Assembly (NCBI GenBank): GCA_001897435.1
Contig: MKSV01000008.1
Location: 186,001-250,000 of the forward strand
Length of the DNA: 64,000 nucleotides
Reading direction: 5' to 3'
Origin: Acidobacteriales bacterium 59-55
GTDB taxonomy: Bacteria; Acidobacteriota; Terriglobia; Terriglobales; Acidobacteriaceae
Every line of letters begins with the position of its first letter. Position 1 is the stretch's first letter. The notes beneath the pieces were generated by a model. That model saw only the letters and a program-made list of their open reading frames with translations. It was not told the origin of the DNA and did no database searches. Both the position numbers and the translations under genes were made by a program. This document shows positions 1 through 9,026 of this stretch, piece by piece.

Positions 1-1025
1 TGCCAGAGCTGCTTGCCTGTGCGGGCGTCCAGCGCCAGAAGACAATCTGCATAAAGGTTGTTGCCGGGACGGTCTCCGCCATAGAGTTCATATTTCGCCG
101 ATGCCACGGGGAAGTAGGCAATTCCGCGCTTTGGATCAACGGTAATCTCCCCCCAGACGTCTACGCCGCCCATGTATTTATAGGCATCTTTGGGCCAGGT
201 GTCATATCCAAACTCGCCCGGGCGCGGAATGGTATGGAAGACCCACAGCAGCTTGCCCGTGACGACATCGAAGGCGCGAATATCACCTGGAGGCGCCAGG
301 TATCCTTCTCCCGTCGCGCTTCCAAGAAGGATGATGTTCTCAAAGATGCGGCCTGGAGTTCTTGAGGAGAGGGGGCGGGTCGCCCGGTCGATGCCGATCT
401 TGAGGTCCAGTTTGCCGTGATCCGCAAAGGAATCGACCAGCTTGCCTGTCCGTGCATCGAGAGCCTGCAGGAAACCTCCTGAAGAGACGAGCACACGCCG
501 GTCCTTGCGATCCTTGCTCTCCCAATAGTTCGCTCCGCGCATGCCGGCGATCCCGCTAAAGCGGGACGCTGTAGCTCCCGGGGCGGTAAAGGAATGCTCC
601 CACAACTCCTTGCCGGTCGCCGCATTCACCGCCACCAGGGACCCCTTCTTGGCGGCGAAATATGCGATGTTATCGATGACCAGCGGACTGAATGTATAGG
701 TCACGTCATCTCCGGTCGGATAACTCCAGGCAACTTCCAGCTTGTTCACATTGCCGGTATTGATCTGCGTCAACGGCGAATAGTGGGAGCTCTCCGGACC
801 GCCGAGATAGTCGGCCCAGTTGGTCCCAGCCTGCTGCGCATACGACGTGGAGCTGTAGGCGAGCGTGGCGATCACCAGGGCGGCAGAGAACAACCCGGGC
901 CTGCCTTGCTTCGACGCACCGCGGCTGCCGGCGCGTGGATCTGATTTCGGGGACGATGCATGCAATGTGCCTGGGACGTAACGGTCGAGGGCTTCTGCCA
1001 TCCGTGATGTTTGCGGACCTTCCAT
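1..1025 (-). CDS. PQQ-dependent dehydrogenase (quinoprotein), 3' part missing
   Basis: Runs off the left edge of the window, so only about 341 N-terminal codons are visible. The start at 1025 is preceded on the minus strand by AGGAAGGG about six bases away. After a long basic leader there is a hydrophobic segment at about residues 43-61 ending SYA-QQ, so the mature part should be periplasmic. Then follow W-repeat signatures of the eight-bladed quinoprotein propeller: TNWADYLGG, an ALDARTGK-type repeat, VVTGKLLWVFHTIP and GYDTWPKDA. These match membrane-bound or soluble PQQ glucose/alcohol dehydrogenases, which oxidise sugars or alcohols in the periplasm. The N-terminus lacks the four or five transmembrane helices of Gcd, so the shorter secreted type is more likely. 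The substrate cannot be told from sequence. Confidence 0.85.
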   Translation of the reverse strand, partial: MEGPQTSRMAEALDRYVPGTLHASSPKSDPRAGSRGASKQGRPGLFSAALVIATLAYSSTSYAQQAGTNWADYLGGPESSHYSPLTQINTGNVNKLEVAWSYPTGDDVTYTFSPLVIDNIAYFAAKKGSLVAVNAATGKELWEHSFTAPGATASRFSGIAGMRGANYWESKDRKDRRVLVSSGGFLQALDARTGKLVDSFADHGKLDLKIGIDRATRPLSSRTPGRIFENIILLGSATGEGYLAPPGDIRAFDVVTGKLLWVFHTIPRPGEFGYDTWPKDAYKYMGGVDVWGEITVDPKRGIAYFPVASAKYELYGGDRPGNNLYADCLLALDARTGKQLW

Positions 1026-1264
1026 GTTTTTCCCTTCCTGGGAGAGAGTGCAATCGCCGAAGCATGTGGGAATGACGCAAGACATCATTCGTACTACGCA
1101 ACGAGCGAGAGGCTATTCTTTTGGTAGAAGGCACTCTATCACGACTGCGAGAGTGCATGTTTGTAGAAAAATCAGAGAGGCAGGGCCGCGTCGCGCAAGG
1201 GACTCGCAATTCATCTCGAAGCGGTCGCTGATCGTATCCGGAATGCTTTTTATCGTTCAGGCAC

Positions 1265-1294
1265 TTGACTGTCACAAATTTCCACGAGTAATAT
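1265..1294 (+). promoter_or_regulatory. Candidate sigma70-type promoter
   Basis: TTGACT at 1265-1270 and TAATAT at 1289-1294 are separated by 18 bases, facing the gene at 1492. The half-site GTTCA lies immediately upstream at 1255-1259, followed six bases later by TGACT. This is only a partial match to the GTTCA-N6-TGAAC palindrome seen elsewhere in the window. Confidence 0.45.
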
Positions 1295-1429
1295 GCTTTG
1301 GGAATAACGCAGGCGTATTTGCACAATACGCATGATATCTGGACTGCCGCGACAAAGAACAGAGACCAATCCGATTCTTCCTGGTGTCAATTAATTCCAG
1401 AGGAGTGTGCTTTCAGGCTTTCGACGCTG

Positions 1430-1470
1430 CCGCAGATCCGATCTAAATACTGAAATCAACCGCAGATCCG
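1430..1470. repeat. Direct repeat CCGCAGATCCG, 30-bp period
   Basis: Two exact 11-base copies lie at 1430-1440 and 1460-1470, spaced exactly 30 bp start to start, just ahead of the ribosome binding site of the gene at 1492. The spacing is about three helical turns, so a tandem protein-binding site is possible. Chance cannot be excluded. Confidence 0.4.
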
Positions 1471-1491
1471 TTACCAATTTGGAGACCTTTC

Positions 1492-3393
1492 ATGCCGTGT
1501 AAATCCTATTTAACGTTGGCACTGTTGGCACTGGCTGGAGCCGTGCCCATGGTGGCTGTCGGGCCGTCGTTTGTTCCGGATGTGACCTTTACCGGCTCCA
1601 GTCTTACAGGATGGCACACGGTTGGCAATGCGAAATGGACTGCGGAGAACGGCGAAATTGTAGGCAAGCCGACTGCCGCCAGCGGCGGCTGGCTGGTCCT
1701 GGACGAGTCTTATCAGGACGTTGGCGTGTACGTGGAGTATCGCTGCACAGGCGGCTGTCAAGCGGGCGTGTTGTTTCGCGAGACCAAGGGCGACGCCGGC
1801 ATGAAGGGGACGTTTGTCGATCTGTCCGATCCCCAGATTACAACCTATTCGGTAACGCTGGGCGCCGACGGCGCCATCACTTCGCGCAACAAGGCGAGGA
1901 GAGGAGGCGGGCTTGTCCGGTTTACCCCTCCTCCTGATCCGAACGCTCCGGTTAGAAACTACCGTCCCCGGCCTACCGCCGCCGGGCTGCCTTTGACGCC
2001 GCCGGACACAAGTCTCAAGGCAGGGGAATGGAACACCGCGGAGATGTTCATGGACGCCAACGTCGTTCGTACCTTTCTGAACGACGGGCGCGAGCATGGC
2101 GCCGTCAGCGACGAGACCTATGGACCGTTCGCGCTCTATGTCGGCGGAACCGGCGAAGTCCGGTTCAAGAATGTGAAGTACAAGGATCTCTCCATCAAGT
2201 TTCGGCAGCCCGACAAGACCTCGCCAAACTTCCGCAGGCAGATATTGACGGATTTCTTCTACTCCTTCTCCGTCGCGGCCGCGGACTTCAACCACGATGG
2301 TGTAGAGGATATCGTTAGCGGGCCCTTTATTTACTATGGGCCCGACTACACCCGGAGCGAAGAGATCTATCCGGCGGAGGCGTTCAACCAGACCTCGGGA
2401 TTCCCCGGTGACGCCTGGATACAGAGTGCGGCCGACTTCACTGGCGACGGCTGGCCGGATATCATCTCGACGAACTACGGCAGTCTGGGGGTGACGCTGT
2501 ATGTGAATCCGGGAGCGGACAAGCACCGTCGCTGGGACAAATTTCAAGTGGTGAAAGAGGTGCAGAGCGAGGTGGCGATGCTGCGCGATGTGGATGGCGA
2601 CGGAAAGCCGGAGATCGTCTACATGGGCGGCGGCCAGGTCCGGTATGCGAAGCCCGACCCCGCTAATCCCACCGGGTCCTGGATTATCAAGAATGTTTCA
2701 GAGCCCGGCTACGGCACGGCGCATGGAATCGGCGTAGGCGATATCAACGGCGATGGACGCATGGACATTTTGAATGCTTATGGTTGGTGGGAAGGTCCGA
2801 AGGATCCCGCGCACGATACCTGGAAGTATCATCCCGTGGCGTTCGGCCGATATGGCCGCGGCATCATGGGTGGCGCGGTCATGGGCGTCTACGACGTAAA
2901 CGGCGATGGCCTCCCGGATGTGGTCACCGCGCTCAACGCGCATGGATGGGGACTGGCGTGGTTTGAACAGAAGCGCGATGCGCAGGGGAACATCACCTTC
3001 GTCAGGCACATGATCTCGGACGATCTGAACACAAAAGCGGAAAACGCGGGAGGCGTTGTCTTCAGTGAACCGCATGCGTCCGGCTTCGCGGATGTGAACG
3101 GCGATGGTATCCCGGACTTCATCGTTGGGAAGCGCTATCTGTCGCATGTGAATACATTTCTCGATCCCGACTCGTTTGGGCAGCCGGTCCTGTATGTGTA
3201 CAAGACGGTGCGCGATCCCAAGGCTCCGGGTGGCGCCCGCTTTGTACCCGAACTGATCGACAATGAATCGGGAGCGGGTTCGGAGGTTCTGAGCGTCGAT
3301 CTCAACCATGACGGAGCGGTCGACATCGTTACTCCAACGCGCTTTGGAACCATTGTCTTCTGGGGGAAGCCCGGGGCGGAAGAGAAGCATTGA
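1492..3393 (+). CDS. Secreted DUF1080 (3-keto-disaccharide hydrolase-like) + FG-GAP/VCBS repeat protein
   Basis: A protein of 633 residues starting after GGAG-N7-ATG. Residues 1-23 form a signal peptide. Residues ~30-230 look like a DUF1080 domain, a concanavalin-like beta-sandwich: it opens with an F-x-G-x-(S/D)-L-x-GW pattern (FTGSSLTGWH) and continues with AGVLFRETKGDAGMKGT. Residues ~255-625 carry FG-GAP/VCBS propeller repeats with calcium-binding D-x-N/D-x-DG-x-x-D loops (DFNHDGVED, DVDGDGKPE, DINGDGRMD, DVNGDGLPD, DVNGDGIPD, DLNHDGAVD). Proteins of this architecture are secreted by Acidobacteria and Planctomycetes and are thought to bind or cleave saccharides; DUF1080 includes 3-keto-glycoside hydrolases. 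Enzyme activity here is inferred. It is followed by a strong hairpin at 3400-3436. Confidence 0.8.
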   Translation: MPCKSYLTLALLALAGAVPMVAVGPSFVPDVTFTGSSLTGWHTVGNAKWTAENGEIVGKPTAASGGWLVLDESYQDVGVYVEYRCTGGCQAGVLFRETKGDAGMKGTFVDLSDPQITTYSVTLGADGAITSRNKARRGGGLVRFTPPPDPNAPVRNYRPRPTAAGLPLTPPDTSLKAGEWNTAEMFMDANVVRTFLNDGREHGAVSDETYGPFALYVGGTGEVRFKNVKYKDLSIKFRQPDKTSPNFRRQILTDFFYSFSVAAADFNHDGVEDIVSGPFIYYGPDYTRSEEIYPAEAFNQTSGFPGDAWIQSAADFTGDGWPDIISTNYGSLGVTLYVNPGADKHRRWDKFQVVKEVQSEVAMLRDVDGDGKPEIVYMGGGQVRYAKPDPANPTGSWIIKNVSEPGYGTAHGIGVGDINGDGRMDILNAYGWWEGPKDPAHDTWKYHPVAFGRYGRGIMGGAVMGVYDVNGDGLPDVVTALNAHGWGLAWFEQKRDAQGNITFVRHMISDDLNTKAENAGGVVFSEPHASGFADVNGDGIPDFIVGKRYLSHVNTFLDPDSFGQPVLYVYKTVRDPKAPGGARFVPELIDNESGAGSEVLSVDLNHDGAVDIVTPTRFGTIVFWGKPGAEEKH

Positions 3394-3399
3394 GCGGAC

Positions 3400-3436
3400 G
3401 GTACAGATCCGGGACAAGGCGTTCCGGATCTGTACC
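3400..3436. terminator. Perfect 13-bp hairpin between convergent genes
   Basis: GGTACAGATCCGG at 3400-3412 pairs exactly with CCGGATCTGTACC at 3424-3436 across an 11-base loop, seven bases after the stop of the upstream gene. No T-run follows on either strand, so it is either a non-canonical bidirectional terminator or an mRNA-stabilising stem. Confidence 0.5.
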
Positions 3437-3526
3437 TGGAGGTGGACCGCCATCTGGAAGTGAGTGTCTTCGGTTGGGAAGGCGACACGCCGTTGAGGCG
3501 GCCATTTCAGCTACTATCGCGCATGT

Positions 3527-5095
3527 TCAATTTAGATTGGCATTAGCCAAGATCCTCCGCACTTTTTTAGGAGACATTGACAACCTGGTCGCTACTCTGG
3601 AGATCTTGCGATCTTCACGTAGCCAGACCTTAGGAATCACAATCTCCGCAAACTCTTCCGTCAATTGCTGGAAGGTCTTATTGCTGACAATGCCTTCAGA
3701 CCATGAGCGCAGCATCTCGTTGATGCCGGTTGCTCGCAGGATGCGTGTCTTCAACTGGCTCAACTCCTGGGAGAGATGGTCCCGATCATCTCTGCTTAAT
3801 AGCTCTCCCGCGAGAGTGACGAACTGTTTGGCAGCTTCCCAGTCCTGAAAAAAATCGTTGGCGGCGGTTGCACTGCGAGCGATGTAGGCTCCTGCAAGCA
3901 GCCGCTTGTTCTGGGTTTGCTTAGCGAGTTCGATGGCTTCTTCGGAATAAATCCGGGCCAAATTCGCATGCATCGCGGTATCGGGCGACTCTCCTACCTG
4001 CTCTTCAGCGCGATCGTTGTGAATTGCTGTTTGCAGAGCGCGGGCGCGCGCCATCAGAATATGGTCTTGTCTTTGCTCCCCGAGTTGAAACGCTTTATCC
4101 GCCTCGCCTTCGGCGCGATCGATGTCGCCACTATCCAGATGGAGGTAGCCAGCATTCACGAAGACAGCGCCGGTTCCTGCCTGATGGTGATTGTGGGAGT
4201 AAATCTCGCCAGCCTGCTGGAGCAGATCGAGGGCCTGACGGCAGATCGATAGATAACGGGCGTGATGAGCGCCGCTGGCGCGCCCGGCATTGGATTTATT
4301 TCTTAAATCAAGCGCCATGAGGCGCTTGACATAGGCAGCGTTGACCAGTGCGCGAGCCAGGTTGGGATGGTGGGTAAAGTGTTCGGAGTAAATGCTCATT
4401 GCGCACTCGAAATACGACAGGGCTTTTCCGTATTCTCCAGAGCGACGCACAAACCGGCCGCGCGCGGAGGCGATATTCCCCAGAGAGAGCGCGTGCCCCG
4501 TTGTCTTTAGTTCTTCTTCTGATTCGTCAAGAAGGCGCAAAGCCTCTTTTCTCTGTCCGCGCTGGAACAGCATCCAGCTTTCATGAATCTTCATCTCGGC
4601 GACCAGTTTGGAAGCTTTAAGATGCGTGGCTAGATTTTTTGCCTCAGTAATGTGGTGGAATGCCAGTTCGTACTCTCCCTGTTTTCTATGGGCGCGTGCT
4701 TTCCAGAAATGGGCAAGGCTGCGGATATGCGGATCCAAAACCCCTCCCTCAATCTGAAGGACAAAGTCGAAGATGGGGATCGCACTAACAGCATCTTCCG
4801 AAGCAAAGGCTCGATATCCTTCCACCATCCTGAGATTGACATAGTCTTTGAAGAGCAACTGCGAGCGCGGCACTTTTGAAAGGCGTGAGATCAGATCATC
4901 GAGAAACGCAATATCGCGGTAGCCAATATCAACCCATTGCGCTACACAGAGGAGATAAGATGCGGCATTGGGATCGGAGTGCTGAAGAGGACCGATGGCT
5001 TCACCTAGTTTTTGTAGCCGCAGGAATCCTTCAGGGACGCGCCGATGGATGAGGGCGTCATTTAGCTTGTGCAACAAAACGCTAGATACAGGCAT
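3527..5095 (-). CDS. TPR protein with C-terminal helix-turn-helix
   Basis: A protein of 522 residues without a signal peptide or membrane segment, so cytoplasmic. Most of it is alpha-helical TPR-like repeats: AHFWKARAHRKQGEYELAFH, SLGNIASARGRFVRRSGEYG and AVFVNAGYLHLDSGDIDRAE are readable units. The last ~35 residues contain ISRVATRLSMSPKKVRRIL, which fits a Fis/LuxR-like helix-turn-helix recognition segment. The layout suggests a TPR-sensor transcription regulator that binds a partner or peptide through the repeats, but there is no receiver, AAA+ or ATPase domain. It converges on the FG-GAP gene and stands alone, divergent from the isocitrate-lyase-like gene. No strong ribosome binding site precedes 5095. 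Function unknown. Confidence 0.7.
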   Translation of the reverse strand: MPVSSVLLHKLNDALIHRRVPEGFLRLQKLGEAIGPLQHSDPNAASYLLCVAQWVDIGYRDIAFLDDLISRLSKVPRSQLLFKDYVNLRMVEGYRAFASEDAVSAIPIFDFVLQIEGGVLDPHIRSLAHFWKARAHRKQGEYELAFHHITEAKNLATHLKASKLVAEMKIHESWMLFQRGQRKEALRLLDESEEELKTTGHALSLGNIASARGRFVRRSGEYGKALSYFECAMSIYSEHFTHHPNLARALVNAAYVKRLMALDLRNKSNAGRASGAHHARYLSICRQALDLLQQAGEIYSHNHHQAGTGAVFVNAGYLHLDSGDIDRAEGEADKAFQLGEQRQDHILMARARALQTAIHNDRAEEQVGESPDTAMHANLARIYSEEAIELAKQTQNKRLLAGAYIARSATAANDFFQDWEAAKQFVTLAGELLSRDDRDHLSQELSQLKTRILRATGINEMLRSWSEGIVSNKTFQQLTEEFAEIVIPKVWLREDRKISRVATRLSMSPKKVRRILANANLN

Positions 5096-5210
5096 GGAAA
5101 GATAGTCTAGGCGATCTCATCCGATTCGGTCTAGGGTCAGATAAATACTGCCCTGTCTGAGCCAGTGTGATTCAAGCGATAAATGGGATGTCATTGCGTG
5201 GCGCACAATT

Positions 5211-5230
5211 GCGTTCTCTGAAATGAACGC
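5211..5230. promoter_or_regulatory. Inverted repeat GCGTTC-N8-GAACGC
   Basis: GCGTTC at 5211-5216 and GAACGC at 5225-5230 form a perfect inverted repeat in the 277-bp divergent gap between the TPR-HTH gene and the isocitrate-lyase-like gene. Its core at 5212-5227 (GTTCT-N6-TGAAC) differs by one base from the GTTCA-N6-TGAAC element. Apart from this site, the gap shows no clear promoter. Confidence 0.4.
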
Positions 5231-5372
5231 GCGGCAGATTTGTCCACTCGCCCGAATTGACCTAGTGCCTATTGATTGCGCGATCTATGCCGCATATTGT
5301 CGCATCAGGTTGCTTTTACATACACCAGCTAGCACCGAGCAATGCGCATCGTTGTAAGGGTAAGGAGAGAAC

Positions 5373-6167
5373 TTGGGACATATAGCACCTAAAGAAGCAA
5401 TCCATTTTCCAGACGAGGCCTACCTCGGCATCGATGAGACTGGTTCTTTGGAACTGGTACAACAACTTCTGGATGGAGATGCGGTAGTTATTAAGCTGGA
5501 ACGTCACTTTCATCAAGCGGTGACTGCCGGGCAGGCACAGAACTTGATGCTTGTACCTTCCGCAGAAGCTGTGCAGCGGCTAGTTTCAGCCAGAATGACT
5601 GCAATCGCTTACAGGATTGAAATGAAAGTCTTTGCTTGTACTGAGGCGCGCAGGGCAGTCGCCGTCACAAACGATAGCGACCTACGTGATCATAAGCACT
5701 TGAGTGGACTGACCTCACCGAGCAACGGCCAGGTTTATTGTGGGGGCATCAATGCGGCCATAGAGCGAGCCCTGCTTTACGCTCCTCATGCTGATGTCAT
5801 CTGCTTCAAGAGTGCCGTGCCGGATACCACCGAGGCCCGGAGATTTGCCGTGGCCATCAGAGCCCTGTTTCCTGAGAAGCAACTCGCGTTTGGCTATTCC
5901 CCCAGACCTGATGCCCGGATGTGGAATGAGTTGGACCACGCGGCATTTGAAGCGGAGTTGAGAATCATGGGTTATAGCTATTATTTCTTTACGCAGTTCG
6001 GGGTCACGATGTTTCCGCATCTTCCTTCGGAGACTGCCTGGGCCATGTTTGACGACACATCCAGGCCCGCATCGATTGATTTCGGAAATCCCTTGCGTTG
6101 GCCAGCCGCGCTCGATTCACGTGCGGAGAGTTGTCATGGCAGGCCTGAGTTGTATCTCACAAAGTAG
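5373..6167 (+). CDS. Isocitrate-lyase-like protein lacking the catalytic motif
   Basis: 264 residues starting at TTG after AAGGAGA-N4. From about residue 50 to 215 it aligns by eye with the second half of isocitrate lyase: LMLVPSAEAVQRLVSAR corresponds to KVLVPTQEAVQKLVAAR, INAAIERALLYAPHAD to the AI-RGLAYAPYAD segment, EARRFAVAIRALFPEKQLAF to EARRFAEAIHAKFPGKLLAY, then an MGYSYYFFT stretch. The diagnostic KKCGH loop is replaced by AVTAGQ (about 49-54), the HxED pair before it by KLERH, the RTD motif by CTE, the acidic residue of CETSTPD by Lys, and NCSPSFNW by GYSPRPDARMW. Isocitrate lyase is normally 430-550 residues, so the N-terminal third and the C-terminal tail are also absent. Catalysis as isocitrate lyase is not expected. 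It may be a pseudoenzyme or a decayed gene kept in frame. It precedes PPDK by 110 bp. Confidence 0.65.
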   Translation: MGHIAPKEAIHFPDEAYLGIDETGSLELVQQLLDGDAVVIKLERHFHQAVTAGQAQNLMLVPSAEAVQRLVSARMTAIAYRIEMKVFACTEARRAVAVTNDSDLRDHKHLSGLTSPSNGQVYCGGINAAIERALLYAPHADVICFKSAVPDTTEARRFAVAIRALFPEKQLAFGYSPRPDARMWNELDHAAFEAELRIMGYSYYFFTQFGVTMFPHLPSETAWAMFDDTSRPASIDFGNPLRWPAALDSRAESCHGRPELYLTK

Positions 6168-6277
6168 CGCAACCGGACTTCTTTCCTTCTCTTCTTCCTA
6201 TTCACAGGTCAAAGAAACGCCAAGCGTATATGGGGCTGTGGGATAGAGAACCACTTTATCGAGTTATGACAGGCCAA

Positions 6278-8962
6278 ATGAACACCAAAGAAAAATATAT
6301 CTATCGATTTGGTAATCGCACTGTAGATGGCGACGAATCCATGTCTGATCTCCTGGGTGGCAAAGGTGCCGGATTGGCCGGCATGACCAAGCTATCCATA
6401 CCCGTGCCACCGGGATTCACTATTGGCACTGATGCTTGCCGATATTACTTGCAGCATGGTGTACTTCCCGCGGGCTTTGCGGACGAGTTGAAGTCCGCGA
6501 TGCATTGGCTGGAGCAGTGTGTCGGCCGCAGGTTCAATGACGAGCAGAATCCGCTGTTGGTCAGCGTACGCTCCGGAGCGGCCATTTCCATGCCAGGCAT
6601 GATGGATACTATTTTGAATGTCGGCCTGACGCGAAAAGGTGTGGATGGACTTGCAAGAGAGAGTGGATCGCTTCGATTTGCTCTGGATTCGTATCGACGG
6701 TTATTGCAGATGATGGGGACCGTGGTTCTGGAGACTCCGAAGGCGGAGTTCGACGCAGTGATGGATTCTGCACTGAAAAGAGAAGATATAGGTTCGGACT
6801 CTGAACTCTCGGAGGCGGCTCTCACTGATATTTCCGAATCGTTTCATAAAGCAATCGCGCGTTGTTCGGGAAGAGCATTTCCGGAAGACGCCCAAGAGCA
6901 ACTCTCTCTGGCAATCAACTCTGTTTTTAAGTCCTGGAGCAATGTGCGAGCCAGAACTTATCGTCGTCTCAATGGCATCTCCGATGAGCTTGGCACCGCG
7001 GTTACCGTTCAAGCCATGGTCTTCGGCAATGCAGGATGCCACAGTGGTACGGGCGTCGGCTTCACGCGCAATCCATCAACCGGCAACTCGGAGGTCTTCG
7101 GCGAATTTCTCACGAACGCGCAGGGCGAGGACATTGTGGCAGGAACGCGGACCCCGGTACCGATTGCTGCGCTCGCAAGCAGCATGCCGGAAGTGTATGA
7201 AGAGTTATCCGCCATCGTTCGGCGCCTGGAGAGCCACTATCGCGATGTGCAGGACTTTGAATTCACCATCGAAAAGGGGAAGTTGTTTCTTCTACAGACT
7301 CGATCTGCAAAGCGAAGCGCGATAGCCGCGGTACGCATCGCCGTGGACATGGTTCAAGAGGGATTGATTACAAGGCGGGAGGCCGTGACGCGAATAGAGC
7401 CCTCGACCATCCTTGAAATTCTTGCTCCTCAGTTGGATCTGTCGGTGGGCGTTCCGGAGATAATTGCTGTCGGCATTCCCGCATCCTCCGGGGCCGCTGT
7501 CGGTAGGATCGTTCTTTCGTCAGATGAAGCTGTACGGATTGCAGCAATGCCGGAGAGCGATCCTGTGATATTGGTCAGCCATGAGACTACGGCCGAGGAT
7601 ATTCATGGGATGGCTGTAGCCGCAGGTTTTTTGACTGCGCGCGGCGGTGCAACCAGCCATGCTGCGGTTGTGGCGCGGGGCATGGGGAAATGCTGCATTA
7701 CGGGAGCCAAGAGCCTTCTTGTAGATGAAGCCGAAGGGGTATTGCGTATCGGAGACGCAATATACCGCGAAGGCGACTGGATATCGCTAGATGCATCGAC
7801 GGGGCGCGTATTCGCGGGTAAATTGCCCATGCACTCGGTGGATAACGAGCATCCGGAGTTAGACACGATTCTTGAATGGGCGATCGATCTGAACCACTTG
7901 GATGTGCGGGCTAATGCGGACACTCCGGAGGACGCCCGGAGTGCTCGGCTGGCAGGAGCATGTGGGATAGGGTTATGCCGGACAGAACATATGTTCTTCG
8001 CTCCGGAGCGTTTGCCGCTTGTCAGGGCAATGATTTTGGCATCAGATCACGATCCCCGACGAGCGGCCCTGAGCAAGTTGCTTCCGATGCAGCAAGCCGA
8101 CTTTGAAGAGATCTTCCGGGAGATGTCGCCTCTTCCGGTAACGGTTCGGCTTCTTGATCCTCCTTTGCATGAGTTTCTTCCCGCACTCGATGAAATCCAT
8201 GCCGAAATCGGGCTAGCAAGAGAAGGCGGGAAGCGGGAGGTAATAGAACGGCTCGAATTGCTTTTGAGACGGGTTCGCGAACTTAACGAAATAAACCCCA
8301 TGATGGGGCATCGCGGCTGCCGGTTGAGTGTGACCTATCCCGAAATGTTGCAGATGCAGGTGCAGGCTATTCTGCAGGCGGCACTCACTGTAAAAAGAGA
8401 AGGGCTAAATCCTCAACCCGAGATTATGGTGCCCTTAGTGGGAAGTGCCGAAGAGATGGGTTGGCTGCGGGGCAAGATAGATGAGGTCGCTGGCAGAGTA
8501 TTTGAGGAACATGCGCTCAGTGTTCGATACCTTGTGGGAACAATGATAGAACTTCCTCGCGCTGCTATATGTGCGGGCGCGATTGCGGAGCATGTCAGCT
8601 TCGTCTCATTCGGCACCAATGATCTCACGCAAATGACGTTCGGCTTCTCCCGAGACGATGCAAGTAGCTTTCTGGGCAGCTATCTGGAGCAAGGCCTCCT
8701 GAAATCAGATCCTTTCGTAACAATCGACCGGCCGGGAGTTGGAGCTCTGATGAAGATGGCTATCAAGCAATTGAGAAGCATTAACCCTCAAATGAAAGTG
8801 GGGGTATGCGGCGAACATGGTGGCGATCCGAGGTCGATAGATTTCTTCGCTTCGTTGGGCGTCGATTACATATCCTGCTCGCCTGCAAGAGTTCCTGTCG
8901 CGCAGTTAGCCGTGGCCCAAATTACAGCAAGTGTTTCGATGGAGTCGGAACCTGCGCTCTAG
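6278..8962 (+). CDS. ppdK: Pyruvate, phosphate dikinase
   Basis: 894 residues from the ATG at 6278, chosen because family proteins begin a few residues before the (Y/V)xFG segment; the frame stays open upstream to 6230 without a better start. Converts pyruvate, ATP and Pi to PEP, AMP and PPi in the cytoplasm. Visible parts in order: the ATP-grasp region with LLGGKGAGLAGM and the RSGAAISMPGMMDTILNVGL signature, the swivelling phosphohistidine domain GGATSHAAVVARG with the catalytic His at about 461, and the C-terminal PEP/pyruvate barrel with GTNDLTQMTFGFSRDD and the catalytic Cys at about 844 in VGVCGEHGGDP. Length and all active-site residues are normal. Together with the FBPase that follows it provides gluconeogenesis from pyruvate, the expected end product of the sugar-acid routes in this window. 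Confidence 0.95.
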   Translation: MNTKEKYIYRFGNRTVDGDESMSDLLGGKGAGLAGMTKLSIPVPPGFTIGTDACRYYLQHGVLPAGFADELKSAMHWLEQCVGRRFNDEQNPLLVSVRSGAAISMPGMMDTILNVGLTRKGVDGLARESGSLRFALDSYRRLLQMMGTVVLETPKAEFDAVMDSALKREDIGSDSELSEAALTDISESFHKAIARCSGRAFPEDAQEQLSLAINSVFKSWSNVRARTYRRLNGISDELGTAVTVQAMVFGNAGCHSGTGVGFTRNPSTGNSEVFGEFLTNAQGEDIVAGTRTPVPIAALASSMPEVYEELSAIVRRLESHYRDVQDFEFTIEKGKLFLLQTRSAKRSAIAAVRIAVDMVQEGLITRREAVTRIEPSTILEILAPQLDLSVGVPEIIAVGIPASSGAAVGRIVLSSDEAVRIAAMPESDPVILVSHETTAEDIHGMAVAAGFLTARGGATSHAAVVARGMGKCCITGAKSLLVDEAEGVLRIGDAIYREGDWISLDASTGRVFAGKLPMHSVDNEHPELDTILEWAIDLNHLDVRANADTPEDARSARLAGACGIGLCRTEHMFFAPERLPLVRAMILASDHDPRRAALSKLLPMQQADFEEIFREMSPLPVTVRLLDPPLHEFLPALDEIHAEIGLAREGGKREVIERLELLLRRVRELNEINPMMGHRGCRLSVTYPEMLQMQVQAILQAALTVKREGLNPQPEIMVPLVGSAEEMGWLRGKIDEVAGRVFEEHALSVRYLVGTMIELPRAAICAGAIAEHVSFVSFGTNDLTQMTFGFSRDDASSFLGSYLEQGLLKSDPFVTIDRPGVGALMKMAIKQLRSINPQMKVGVCGEHGGDPRSIDFFASLGVDYISCSPARVPVAQLAVAQITASVSMESEPAL

Positions 8963-9026
8963 GCTGAGATCGACAAAAGAGGCTTTGTCAGTTAGCAAAC
9001 GATATTGGGAGATAGGGAAAAGGTCG

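Larger units (their letters stand above)
1026..1491. other. Intergenic region between divergent genes
   Basis: A 466-bp gap between the divergent PQQ dehydrogenase and the DUF1080/FG-GAP gene. It holds a sigma70-like promoter facing right (1265-1294) and a short direct repeat (1430-1470), listed separately. No further gene is convincing: open frames here have no ribosome binding site and no recognisable product. Confidence 0.5.

Noticed and set aside
706..1326. A 206-codon minus-strand open frame spanning the PQQ dehydrogenase start
   Set aside because: It runs in another frame over the well-supported PQQ dehydrogenase coding region, is Arg/Cys/His-rich and has no ribosome binding site or known domain.
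1510..2547. A 345-codon antisense frame inside the DUF1080/FG-GAP gene
   Set aside because: Pure antisense of repeat-rich GC coding sequence; the plus-strand protein has a signal peptide and clear domain motifs.
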